Of a stretch of 64,000 nt of DNA, positions 1 through 9,200 are shown piece by piece. How positions within the stretch are numbered: position 1 is the stretch's first letter; each line of letters begins with the position of its first letter. The DNA is from CAVYWD01 sp963772225 (lineage in GTDB: Bacteria; Myxococcota; Myxococcia; Myxococcales; UBA5297), in the NCBI GenBank assembly GCA_963772225.1, contig CAVYWD010000005.1, forward strand, positions 310,001-374,000, in the 5' to 3' direction. A program made the translations under genes and the position numbers. The notes under the pieces are model-generated. The model saw nothing but the letters and a program-made list of their open reading frames with translations. It had not been told where the DNA came from and ran no database searches.

Positions 1-1297
1 TTGGGTCGGTGTGGCGCCGCACCTCGTCGAAGTTCGGGAACCCGTCCCGGTCGCCGTCGCGGGTCTCCTCGGCGATGAGAGGCTCGGTGCCGCTGTAGAC
101 CTCCACCAGGTCCGGCAGGCCGTCGCCGTCGGTGTCGCCCATGCAGTCCAGAGTGCCGACCAGCCGCTCCTCGCACTCGGTGAGGCCGTCGAGGTCGGCG
201 TCCAGCGACGGGTCGCAGCCGTTGACGGTGGTGGGCGTGAGCGGGTCCGTGCCCGCCCGCACCTCGATGCCGTCCTTCAGGCCGTCGCCGTCGGTGTCCG
301 GGTTCAGAGGGTCGGTGCCGAGCGTCAGCTCTTCCTCGTCGCTCAGGCCGTCACCGTCGGAGTCGACCAGGAGCTGGCCCGAGCGCGCGAGCGCGTTCCG
401 GTTGAAAGCGACCACCGTCTTGAGCTCGAGCGGCGCGTCGAGGCCGGTGAGGTCGAGCCCCAGCAACGTCTGCTTCAGCAGCGCGATGTCGGCGACCAGA
501 GGCTGGGTGCCGCCCGCGCTCGCCATGGCGGCGACCTCGGCCTGCACCTCGGAGTCGGTGGTCGAGTCGAGGCGCACGTAGATGGGCTGCACGGTCACCT
601 GGCCGACGCTGTATTGCTGCTCGAGCGCGCGCACCGTCTGGACGGCGAGGCCGGCCTTGCAGGCGGCGCAGCTGGCGGCGGTGTGGCAGGAGTCGCCCAC
701 GGGGCACTGGCTGGAGAGGTCGGCCGACGAGAGGAGCAGCACCACCGAGTAGCGGGTCCGCGCCCGCTCACCCGGGCACTGGTTGAGCATCTCTCCGGAG
801 ACCAGCGACTCGGCCAGCGAGAGCGCGTTCGGCAGCGAGAGCGGAGGAGGCTGGTTGAACGACGTGTACCGCACCTGCGCCAGCGACAGGTCGGCGCGGT
901 CCCCGAAGGCGCTGGACATGAGGTTGAGGGCGTAGGAGTTGTACCCGGCCAATCCCCACCGGATGAACGTCGCGGTGCCGTAGCGATCGGCCGTGGCGCC
1001 GATGGCGTCGGAGAGACTGGCGCGGTCCCCCGGCAGCACGCCCCCGATGCCCGAGCCGCAGCCGGTGTCGCTGGAGGAGCTGGCGCCGCAGCCGCCCTGG
1101 GCGACGAACAGGACGCGCGACGGGTAATAGCGCCCGGTGGCGAGAGGGGCGCAGACCACGCCTTCCAGCGCCGCCCGGTCCGGCAGATTGGCGCCGGCCC
1201 CCGCGGCCGAGTAAAGGCTTGCGTCGGTGCAGCCCGCCGCGAGGGACGCAAATGGAATGAATAATAGCCACAATGTGGGTTTCGGGAGCAGGCTCAC
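1..1297 (-). CDS. cglB: CglB-like VWA-type gliding-motility lipoprotein with TSP3 repeats (C-terminus beyond window)
   Basis: The reverse-strand frame is open from GTG at 1297 to the window edge (432 codons). It starts with a short signal peptide and a lipobox (FASLAAGC-TD), so it is an outer-membrane or surface lipoprotein. Residues about 40-260 have the layout of a von Willebrand A/integrin-I fold, with hydrophobic strands (RVLFVAQ, YSVVLLLSSADL) and many cysteines, as known for myxobacterial CglB. The rest is a run of Asp-rich DxDxDG thrombospondin-type-3 calcium-binding repeats (DSDGDGLSDEEE, DTDGDGL, DTDGDGLPD, DGDRDGF). CglB is the adhesin of the gliding motor in Myxococcus, and the divergent Glt-like genes next door support the call. 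The usual metal-site DxSxS after the first strand is not present (AQGGCG instead). A shadow frame begins with ATG at 1304 but loses coding character at once. Family assignment is by domain layout and context; the exact ortholog is inferred. Confidence 0.7.
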   Translation of the reverse strand, partial: MSLLPKPTLWLLFIPFASLAAGCTDASLYSAAGAGANLPDRAALEGVVCAPLATGRYYPSRVLFVAQGGCGASSSSDTGCGSGIGGVLPGDRASLSDAIGATADRYGTATFIRWGLAGYNSYALNLMSSAFGDRADLSLAQVRYTSFNQPPPLSLPNALSLAESLVSGEMLNQCPGERARTRYSVVLLLSSADLSSQCPVGDSCHTAASCAACKAGLAVQTVRALEQQYSVGQVTVQPIYVRLDSTTDSEVQAEVAAMASAGGTQPLVADIALLKQTLLGLDLTGLDAPLELKTVVAFNRNALARSGQLLVDSDGDGLSDEEELTLGTDPLNPDTDGDGLKDGIEVRAGTDPLTPTTVNGCDPSLDADLDGLTECEERLVGTLDCMGDTDGDGLPDLVEVYSGTEPLIAEETRDGDRDGFPNFDEVRRHTDP

Positions 1298-1349
1298 GGC
1301 TCATGAACTTAGCGCAATGAGGCGGTCGACCGAAAGTGAGTATGAGCGT

Positions 1350-1379
1350 TTGACAGGGGAGGAGCCATTTGGCTTAACT
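1350..1379 (+). promoter_or_regulatory. Predicted sigma70-like promoter of the gliding operon
   Basis: A perfect TTGACA (1350-1355) is followed, 18 bases on, by TTAACT (1374-1379). This lies in the 121-base divergent gap between the CglB-like gene and the first gene of the forward operon, about 40 bases upstream of its ATG. The -10 box is a weak match, so only the -35 is convincing. Confidence 0.4.
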
Positions 1380-1418
1380 CGACCCGTCGGCAACGAAGCG
1401 AACCAGAGTGAGGTCTCG

Positions 1419-1811
1419 ATGCCCCGCGCAGCCTATTGCATGAGCCTCGCGCTGGCCTTCGGGCTCGCCGCGCCCGTCCGCGCCGCGCCGCGCGCCAAGG
1501 CCGCAGTCTTCGACGGAGCACCCTCGGCGCGAGGGGCCTCCCGGAAGCCAGCGCCAAAGGCCGCCGTCGAAGGCGCGGTCGAGCACCCGGCCCGGCCCGC
1601 GTCCGAAAAGGCCGCGCCCAAAGAAGAGGTCACCTCGGTCGCCCCGCGCGGCCCCACGCGGATCGACTTCGACGACCGGCTCATCCAAGGACAGACCAAC
1701 AAATCGGGCGCGGTGTACCTTTTTGATCGGAAAGAGCTGTCGGTGCGCAGCATGGTTCAACAGCGGACATCGTTTCGAGACCAGATCGTCCGCGACATCT
1801 TGGCCGAGTGA
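1419..1811 (+). CDS. Small exported protein of the gliding operon (CglF/GltF-like position)
   Basis: A 130-residue protein. The start at 1419 is chosen because a GAGTGAGG ribosome site lies just upstream and the N-terminus is then a clean signal peptide (CMSLALAFGLAAPVRA). An Ala/Pro/Lys-rich linker follows. The last 50 residues form a compact charged domain (RIDFDDRLIQGQTNKSG, then YLFDRKELSVRSM) that ends in a predicted helix. The next gene starts 6 bases after the stop. In Myxococcus a small Cgl/Glt protein sits beside gltG, so this is probably its counterpart in the envelope part of the gliding complex. The family match is from memory of such proteins and is not certain. Confidence 0.55.
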   Translation: MPRAAYCMSLALAFGLAAPVRAAPRAKAAVFDGAPSARGASRKPAPKAAVEGAVEHPARPASEKAAPKEEVTSVAPRGPTRIDFDDRLIQGQTNKSGAVYLFDRKELSVRSMVQQRTSFRDQIVRDILAE

Positions 1812-1817
1812 TCCTTC

Positions 1818-3875
1818 GTGGATTCGCCAGTCTTACAGATCGTCATCTTCCGCGACGGAACCCCGGTCGGCACCGAGGTCTTTCTGCCCGGCGAGTACAC
1901 CGTCGGCAGCGACGATGGGTGCGAGCTGGTGCTGTCCGACGCGAGGGTGGCCCCCGCCCAAGCGCAGCTGAGCTTTCGCGAAGGCAGAATTCGCTTGAGC
2001 GACCTCGGCGGCCCGGGCGGCGTGACGGTGAACGGCCAGCGTCTGGCCAACGGCGAGCTGCGCAGCCGGGACGACGTCGCCATCGGCCCCTTTCTCCTCA
2101 AGTTCCGCGTCGTGGGCTCCAAGCGCCCTGCGGCGCCGAGCGAGCCCCCCGCGGGGCCGGTTCCGGTCCCGCCCGCGGCCCCCGTGCGGCCGGCGCATCC
2201 CTCGCGCGCGGGCGCCGCCGCCTCGGCCCCGACGCTCACCTCGCCTCCCGTGGCGCAACCCGCGAGCGCGCTCCCGCGGAAGGCCGTGGCCGCTGACGCA
2301 GTCGCCCTGGCGGTCGCCCCGCAGCCCTCCGCCAATCGCCTCGAAAGCGGCGTGCGCCCGAGCACGGACTTCGACGTCACCTCCAACGTCGCTGTGCCGG
2401 CGAGCCTCCTGAAGGCCGCCTCGCTCGCGGCCCAGCTCGGCCGCGCCCCGCCAGCTCCAGCTCCGGCTCCGGCGGAGAGACCGAAGGCGCCGCAGCGCCT
2501 AACCGTGGCCCCGGCGCCGCCCGACCCTCCGCGTTCCGAGCCGCCCCAGAAGGCCGGCCCGCTGCCGTCGAACCCCTCCCTTCGCATCCGGGTCTTCTGG
2601 GGCCGGTCGATGGTCGGCATCTACGGTTTTCCCTTCGGCCGCAAGGTGATGGCCGGGGCGCGCGACGGCGTCGACGTCCCTCTCTACGGCGTCACCCTTC
2701 CAAAGAGGCAATTCGCGTTCGCTCGGGTCAAGGACGGCAAATGGGCGGTCCGCGTGCCTCCCGGGCTCACCGCCTATCGCTTCGAGAAGAGCGGCTGGAA
2801 GCCGGCAACCGGCGAGCCCGACGGCAGGGACGAGGCCTCGCTCCTCTCGCTGGACCTCGGCGAGGTCGTCCGGATGGGCGACGCGCGCCACTCCATCGAG
2901 GTCCGCACCGACCGGATCGCCGGCCTCCCCAAGGCCACCTTGCGCGAGTCGGTGGACCCGCAGCTCGGCATCCCGTTCGGCATCTTCTCGGTCCTGGCCA
3001 TCGCCGCGATGATCGCCATGCCGCAGCTCCGGCGGGACCAGCCCGACTTCACGCCCAAGCAGCTCGCCCCGGTGCGCGCGTTGCTCAAGCCGCCCGAGAA
3101 GAAGAAGCCGCCCGAAGAGGCGAAGAAGCCGGAGGAGAAAAAGGTCGAGGAAAAGAAGCCCGAGGAGAAGGTGGCCAAGGTCGAGAAGGCCCCCGACTCG
3201 CCCAAGCCGCGCCAGCAGGCCGCGGCCAACGTCAAGCAGGCCATGAAAGCGGTGGAGAAGACCGCGGTAGCCGTGCAGGCCGTGGAGAGCCTCCTCAAGG
3301 CCACCAGCAAGCTCGCCGGCGGGCCCAAGGGCTACGGCGACAAGGGCATGGGCTACAAAATTTCGCCGCTCATCGGCAAGCCGCCCATCGCGCAGGCGGG
3401 CATCGGGTTCGGGCCCGGGCTGGGCGGGTTCGGCGCGCAAACCGTCGGCATCGGCGCCATGCGCGGCATGGGCAACGGCGAGGGCGGCGGCATCGGGGCC
3501 TTCGCCTCCGGCGGCGTGGGCCACGGCAAGGTGGGCGGCGCGGTGATCTCCGCGCCCTCGCGCAAGGCCGAGGTCCGCGGGCAGCTCGACCGCGAGCTCA
3601 TCGCCAAGGTCATCAACGAGCACATGGGCGAGATCCGCGGTTGCTACGAGCGGGCGCTCCTCAAGGAGGCGGGGCTCGCCGGCAAGCTGGTCCTCGAGTG
3701 GACCATCGAGCCCACCGGCATCGTCTCCGACATCCGCGTGAAGAACGTCACTCTGCGGGGACCGGAGGTCCCCAACTGCATCATCGGAAGCCTGAGGGGC
3801 TGGGCGTTCCCCAAGCCCAAGGGCGGCAAGGTCGTGGTCAGCTACCCGTTCCTCTTCAACAGCGTCGGCTTCTAG
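1818..3875 (+). CDS. gltG: GltG-like gliding-motility protein: FHA domain, TM helix, AgmX/PglI (TonB-like) C-terminus
   Basis: A 685-residue inner-membrane protein (GTG start 6 bases after the previous stop). Residues about 1-95 are an FHA-like domain (YTVGSDDGCELVLSD, DLGGPGGVTVNG). A Pro/Ala-rich linker and a second beta-rich domain (about 255-370) follow. One TM segment (about 385-403, IPFGIFSVLAIAAMIAM) leads into a Lys/Glu/Pro-rich stalk, a Gly-rich stretch and a C-terminal domain of about 90 residues containing MGEIRGCYERAL and WTIEPTGIVSDI. This is the AgmX/PglI C-terminal domain, related to TonB-C. This architecture is that of GltG in the Myxococcus Agl-Glt machine: the cytoplasmic FHA part senses phosphoproteins, and the periplasmic TonB-like tail is thought to contact outer-membrane Glt proteins. 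The AglRQS motor genes are not in the window. Confidence 0.8.
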   Translation: MDSPVLQIVIFRDGTPVGTEVFLPGEYTVGSDDGCELVLSDARVAPAQAQLSFREGRIRLSDLGGPGGVTVNGQRLANGELRSRDDVAIGPFLLKFRVVGSKRPAAPSEPPAGPVPVPPAAPVRPAHPSRAGAAASAPTLTSPPVAQPASALPRKAVAADAVALAVAPQPSANRLESGVRPSTDFDVTSNVAVPASLLKAASLAAQLGRAPPAPAPAPAERPKAPQRLTVAPAPPDPPRSEPPQKAGPLPSNPSLRIRVFWGRSMVGIYGFPFGRKVMAGARDGVDVPLYGVTLPKRQFAFARVKDGKWAVRVPPGLTAYRFEKSGWKPATGEPDGRDEASLLSLDLGEVVRMGDARHSIEVRTDRIAGLPKATLRESVDPQLGIPFGIFSVLAIAAMIAMPQLRRDQPDFTPKQLAPVRALLKPPEKKKPPEEAKKPEEKKVEEKKPEEKVAKVEKAPDSPKPRQQAAANVKQAMKAVEKTAVAVQAVESLLKATSKLAGGPKGYGDKGMGYKISPLIGKPPIAQAGIGFGPGLGGFGAQTVGIGAMRGMGNGEGGGIGAFASGGVGHGKVGGAVISAPSRKAEVRGQLDRELIAKVINEHMGEIRGCYERALLKEAGLAGKLVLEWTIEPTGIVSDIRVKNVTLRGPEVPNCIIGSLRGWAFPKPKGGKVVVSYPFLFNSVGF

Positions 3876-4037
3876 CGCGCATTGTCACGGGTGCGGCCGT
3901 TCAGCCTGCGCTTCGACAAGGGCCGGCGGCCGCGGAGTTCTTCGAATTTCGGATGTCCCAGCGCCCCGGCGGCGCTGACGTGGGCTGGAGCGACAAGGCC
4001 CTCGCGGCGCCGCAAGAGAAGGGGCAGAGAGGTGCGC

Positions 4038-4673
4038 GTGAATACAGGTGCCCTGCCGAAGCTCATTCTGTGCGCGGCGCTCGCCGCGTCCGTCCCCATA
4101 GAGGCGCGCGCCGATGACACCGCCGAGGAGCCGGGCCGGCTCGCCGCGGTGCAGAAGCGCAAGTACCGGCTCGACCACGAGCTCTATGCCGCCGCGGGGC
4201 TCTTGCCGCTCGACTCCTTCTACAAGGGCATTGGCCCCATCGCGAGCTACACCTGGCACATGAGCGACGTCTGGGGCTGGGAGGTCGTCCGCGGCCAGTA
4301 CACCTTCCCCGTCGAGACCAGCCTGCGCACCCAGCTCATCCAGGACTTCCACGTCAAGCCCACCGAGTTCGAGGAGGCGCAGTACCTGCTGTCCACGTCG
4401 GCGCTCTGGACGCCGCTCTACGGCAAGCTGGCCATGTTCAACGAGCGGGTCGTCCACGCGGAGATGTACGGCATCGTCGGGGCCACGGTGGCCCGCTTCT
4501 CGAAGGGGACCTTCAAGCCCGGTCCGCAGGTGGGCCTGGGGCTCCGATTCTTCCTCTCCCCAGCGGTCTCCCTGAGGGTCGAGGGGCGCTATCACTATCT
4601 GTTCGCGAACACCTCGACTCAAATCGTCGACCTGGCGGCAGGGTTGGCCTTCAACCTGGGCGGCACCGAATAA
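4038..4673 (+). CDS. Outer-membrane beta-barrel protein of the gliding cluster (GltH/CglE-like)
   Basis: A 211-residue protein from GTG 4038 (AGAGAGG just upstream); the same frame extends upstream only as non-coding-like sequence. A signal peptide (LILCAALAASVPIEARA) is followed by alternating hydrophobic/aromatic strands (GPIASYTWHMSDVWGWEVV, LRFFLSPAVSLRVEGRY). It ends in a barrel-like strand pattern (AAGLAFNLGG). It resembles the 'outer membrane beta-barrel domain' proteins typical of Myxococcota. Its place directly after gltG matches the small barrel proteins of the Glt outer-membrane platform. The next start lies 2 bases after its stop, so translation is probably coupled. The subfamily name is inferred from order. 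Confidence 0.65.
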   Translation: MNTGALPKLILCAALAASVPIEARADDTAEEPGRLAAVQKRKYRLDHELYAAAGLLPLDSFYKGIGPIASYTWHMSDVWGWEVVRGQYTFPVETSLRTQLIQDFHVKPTEFEEAQYLLSTSALWTPLYGKLAMFNERVVHAEMYGIVGATVARFSKGTFKPGPQVGLGLRFFLSPAVSLRVEGRYHYLFANTSTQIVDLAAGLAFNLGGTE

Positions 4674-4675
4674 CC

Positions 4676-6250
4676 ATGACCGCCAAGACCTTGGGCGCCC
4701 TGAGCGCCATTATCGCCGCGAGCCTCTGGGCCGCGAGCGCCGGCGCCGCGGCGAAGCCCCCGGACGCCAAAGACGCGAAGGCGGCGGCCAAATCGGACGG
4801 CAAGCCCGCGGACGCCAGGCCCGCGGAGGCCAAGCCCGGCCTCGCCAAACCCGAGGACGCGCCCACGCCGGCCAAGCCCGAGTGGTTCGACGAGGCGCTC
4901 GCGCTGCACTATGGCGGCGCCTCCCGCGACTCGGCGCCCCGGTTCTACGCCTTCTTGCGCGGCTCGGCGCGCACCGCCGACAACTACGAGTGGGCGCAGT
5001 TCTTCCTGGCCGACGACCTGGCGCACCTGGGCTTCTCGCACGCCGCCATCGCCTACTGGGCCGACGTGGCCAAGACCCGCGCCCGCGCGGAGATCCTCCC
5101 CGAGGCCCTGGTCAAGCTGGAGCACGTCAGCTCGCAGGTGACTTACGACCAGGAGCTCGTCGAGCGCGAGGTGCTCTTCGGCACCGACTTCGGCTTCATC
5201 CCGCCCCAGGCCTTCGATTACGTGCATTTCCACAAGGGGATGATCGCCTACAAGAACGGCAACCTCCGCTGGGCGTGGAACCACTTCGACAAGCTCCACG
5301 CGGGGACGACCTACGCCGCGCGGGCGAAGCTGGTTCGCGCGGTCCACAAGATGACCGCGGAGAACGACCTGGACGGCGCCCTCGCCGACTTCGAGGCGTT
5401 GGCCAAAGAGCCCTCGGCGCCGCGCGAGGTGCGCAACGAGGCCAAGGTGAGCGCCGCGCGGCTCTACTTCGAGCGCGGCGAGTACGACAAGACGCACCAG
5501 AGCTACGACGCGGTGGATCTGCCCGAGCTCGACGCCGGGCGAGGCCAGCTCTACTTGGAAAAGGCCTGGACCTTCTACCGGCGCGGCGACGCGTCGCGCG
5601 CCATGGGCCTGCTCCTCGCCCTCGACGCGCCGTCGTTCCGAGAGCTCTTCCTGCCGGAGAAGTACATTTTGGGCGCTCTCATCTACAAGGACCGCTGCCA
5701 CTACCTCCCGGCCAAGCGCGCGGCGCGCGGCTTCACGCGGCGCTACAAGGCGGCGCTCAACCTCATCCGCGACCGCGGCAACCTCAAGGACGACCCGCGG
5801 CTCTTCCGGGCCGCCCTCGAGCAGGACGAGCCCGTGCGGCGCGCCGGCCAGTTCGTCGACGTCCTGCAAAAGGAGCGAGACCTCATCGACGAGTACGCGA
5901 GCCGCTTCGACCAGAGCGGGCTCACGCGGGCGCTGCGCCAGCTCTACGACCGCGAGCTCGCCGAGGCGACGCGGCAGCGCGAGGTGCTGCTCCGGAGCGC
6001 GCTGCAGGCCGCCGCCGACCGGCTCCTGCGCGACGAGGAGCAGGTCCGGCTGCTCGACTACGAGATCGGCCTCGACCTCTACAAGCGCGTCAAGAAGGGC
6101 TTGGCGAACACGCGGCCGGCGGTGAAGGACGAGCCGGTCGTCGCGGCGGACGTCGCCTACGCGTTCGACGGCGAGTACTGGAACGACGAGCTCAAGGACT
6201 ACCGCCTCTTCCTGCCCAGCCGCTGCGCCGCGGTGGAGGCCGACCGATGA
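4676..6250 (+). CDS. Periplasmic TPR protein, GltC-like
   Basis: A 524-residue protein with a signal peptide (MTAKTLGALSAIIAASLWAASAGA), an Ala/Lys/Pro/Asp linker to about residue 70, then helical repeats to the end. Recognisable TPR-like units include FHKGMIAYKNGNLRWAWNHF, EKAWTFYRRGDASRAMGLLL and AARLYFERGEYDKTHQSY. No catalytic motif is visible. GltC of the Myxococcus gliding machinery is a periplasmic TPR protein of similar size, so this is its likely counterpart, bridging inner- and outer-membrane parts. Its stop overlaps the next start as ATGA. The GltC name rests on architecture and context, not on an alignment. Confidence 0.6.
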   Translation: MTAKTLGALSAIIAASLWAASAGAAAKPPDAKDAKAAAKSDGKPADARPAEAKPGLAKPEDAPTPAKPEWFDEALALHYGGASRDSAPRFYAFLRGSARTADNYEWAQFFLADDLAHLGFSHAAIAYWADVAKTRARAEILPEALVKLEHVSSQVTYDQELVEREVLFGTDFGFIPPQAFDYVHFHKGMIAYKNGNLRWAWNHFDKLHAGTTYAARAKLVRAVHKMTAENDLDGALADFEALAKEPSAPREVRNEAKVSAARLYFERGEYDKTHQSYDAVDLPELDAGRGQLYLEKAWTFYRRGDASRAMGLLLALDAPSFRELFLPEKYILGALIYKDRCHYLPAKRAARGFTRRYKAALNLIRDRGNLKDDPRLFRAALEQDEPVRRAGQFVDVLQKERDLIDEYASRFDQSGLTRALRQLYDRELAEATRQREVLLRSALQAAADRLLRDEEQVRLLDYEIGLDLYKRVKKGLANTRPAVKDEPVVAADVAYAFDGEYWNDELKDYRLFLPSRCAAVEADR

Positions 6251-9200
6251 AGCTTCGGACCCCCATTCTCCTTCGACTGGCCTTCTGCGGCCTGGCCGCG
6301 GCGGGCTGCGCCCATGCGCCCGAGGGCCCGCAGCAGTACAAGCTCTCCAACAAGCAGACCGAGCGCGCCGAGCTCATCAACAAGCTCAAGCGCGACCTCA
6401 TCAAGGTCGATAGGTCCATCGGCGTCACCGAGAAGCTCATCGGCCAGAGCCGGTCGGCGCCCTACCTGCCCGACCTGGTCTTCCGGCTGGCCGAGCTCTA
6501 CGTGGAGAAGAGCCGGTACCGATTCCACCTGGAGGCCGAGCTCAACCAGGAGGCGCAGAAGCGCGGCTCGCTGGTCGTGCCCGACGTGGCGCTGCTGAAG
6601 CAGAAGGCCATCAGCCTCTACGAGCGCGTCCTCAAGGAGTTCCCGGACTACGGCGACGCCGACAAGGTCCGCTTCTTCATCGCCCACGAGTACCGCGAGC
6701 TCGGCCAGTACGACAAAGCCATCAAGGCCTACCAGGAGGTCGTCGACAAGCACCCCAAGAGCCCGCTCATGCCCGAGGCGCTGCTCATCATCGCCGACTA
6801 CTGGTTCGACAAGAGCGACCTGGACAAGGCCGAGGGCTTCTACCTCAAGGTGCTGGAGGCGCCGCCGTCCGCCGCCCACGACCTGGCGCGCTACAAGCTG
6901 GGCTGGGTGTGGATCAACCGCGGCAAGCACGGCGAGGCGGTGAAGTACTTCGAGGCCGCCGCCCGCTCCACGCCGGTCGAGGGCGCCGAGTCCAAGGCGC
7001 TGGCGGTCAAGGGCCTGGCCCTCTCCGACCTGGTCTACAGCTACACGGAGTCGCGCCCCGCCAAGGGCGCCATCGAGTACTTCGAGTCGCTCTGCGACAA
7101 CTCCAGCGCCTTCGAGATGGTCCTCGAGAAGCTGGGCAACCGCTACTTCATCAAGCAGGAGCTCGACAACGCGGCCCCCGCCTACCGGCGCCTGCTCGTC
7201 ATGAGCCGCGACTTCGAGCGCGACCCGGAGCGCGCCACCCGGCTCTACGAGACCATCAAGGCGAGCAAGGGCAAGGTGTTCCCCCGCGCCGACGACGTGC
7301 GCGCGCTGGTGCGCGTGGCCGCCCGCGCGCGCATCGACACCCGCATGACCGAGAAGGAGCGCTCCGAGCTCCTCGAAGACCTGGAGGTCTACTCGCGCGA
7401 CCTCGCCACCACTTTGCAGATCGAGGCCCAGCGGCGCGACCCCAACGCCGCCGACTCGAAGCCGGTGGCCGCCGCCGACTCCGCCAAGAAGAAGGGCAAC
7501 AGCCGGCTCACCGCCGATGAGGCCCGCGACGACCCGGCCAGCAAGGACGCCAGGGACAGCAAGGAGCAGGTTGAGGCGAAGAAGCTCTACAGCGAGGCCG
7601 CCGACTCGTACGAGGCCTACCTGGACCTGTTCCGCAACGAGAAGTACCGGCTCACCATGATGAGGAACCGCGCCGACTCGCTGTTCGGCGCCGGGCGCTT
7701 CGCCGAGGCCGGCCGCCAGTACGAGGAGGTCGCCAAGGCCAGCAAGGGCGACGCCCGCGAGGAGCCGCTCTACTCCGCGCTGGTCGGCTTCCAGCAGGCG
7801 CTGCGCAACCCCGATAAGCTCAACTACTTCGACCGGGTCGACTCGCGCTCGGGCATCCGCCAGCTCGGGTCGTTCTACGTGAAGATTTTCCCCCGGAACG
7901 AGCGCGCCCCGAAGGTGAAGTTCAACATGGCCCGCTCGCACTACGACGACGGGCAGTTCAAGGAGGCCGGCGACCTCTTCACCGCCTTCGCGGTCGACTA
8001 CCCGCAAGACCCCGACGCGGTCGCCGCCGCGCACCTGGCGCTCGACGCCTACCACTCCATGAAGGACTACAAGGCGATGAACGCCGCCGGGCAGAAGCTG
8101 CTCGCGGTCTCCGCGCTGCCGGGCTCGCTCCTCTCGGAGATCAAGGGCATCGTCGCCGCCGCCAAGACCGAGGAGCTGGCCGAGGTGGTCATCGCCACCG
8201 ACACCGGCGGCAAGGACACGGTCAGCCGCCTGTTCGAGATCGCCGACGACCCGGCGCGCGCCAACACCGACATCCCGGAGAAGGCGCTCTCCACCGCCTT
8301 CAGCCAAGGCGTCGCCCAGCGCGACCTCAAGGTCGTCAACGAGGCCGCCCGGAAGATCCTGGCGCGCTACCCGAGGTCGGGCGCAGCGGCCAACGCGGTG
8401 CTCACGCTGGCGCGCTTCTCCACCGAGCTCGGCGACTTCGACCAGGCCGCCGCGCACTACGAGTCGATGAGCGACAACTTCGCCGGCGACCCCAAGGCCC
8501 TGGAGGCGCTGGACACCGCCGCCACCTTGAGGCTCATGGTCGGCGACACCGCCAAAGCGGTCGCCGACTTCGACAAGGTCGCCTCCGCGACCAAGCGCGG
8601 CGAGGCCTACGCCAAGCTCGCCGAAGCCAAGGCCCAGGCCCAGGACTGGGGCGGGGCCGAGTCCGCCGCGGCGCTCGCGCTCCAGGCCGACCCGGGCTCG
8701 GTCCGCGCCGCCGCCGTGCTGGGGCAGGCGCTCCTCGAGCAGGGCAAGTCGGGCGAGGCCGAGCAGCGGCTCCTGGCCGTGGGCCGCAACCTCCAGCGCG
8801 CGGCCCAGTCCGACCCCGAGTCCATGGCCCGCGTCTACTTCCTCTGGGGCGAGGCGATGTACCGCCAGTTCCAGACCGTGGGACCCGAGGAGCTGGAGAA
8901 GAAGGCCGGCATGCTGCAGAACCTTCAGCAGGCCTACTCCAGCGCCGCGCAGATGGGCGGCGACTGGGCCATCGCCGGCATGTACCGGCTGGGCCAGGCG
9001 CTCACGCAGCTCGCCGATACGCTCGAGCGCGTGAGCGAGCCGGCGGGCCTCAAGGAGAGCGAGCGCGCGAGCTTCAAGGCGGCCCTGACCAAGCAGTCGG
9101 GCGAGCTGCGCAACGGCGCGAACGAGTCCTTCACGGCTTGCGTCAAGAAGGCGCGCGAGCTCGAGGTCCTGACCCCGTTCGCGTTGGGCTGCGTCACCCG

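Noticed and set aside
11..1264. Long forward open frame (417 residues) at the window start
   Set aside because: It is the antisense of the CglB-like gene, whose reverse frame has a signal peptide, lipobox and calcium repeats.
3052..3560. Lys/Glu- and Gly-rich low-complexity DNA resembling a repeat array
   Set aside because: It is the stalk and glycine-rich linker of the GltG-like protein, typical for that family.
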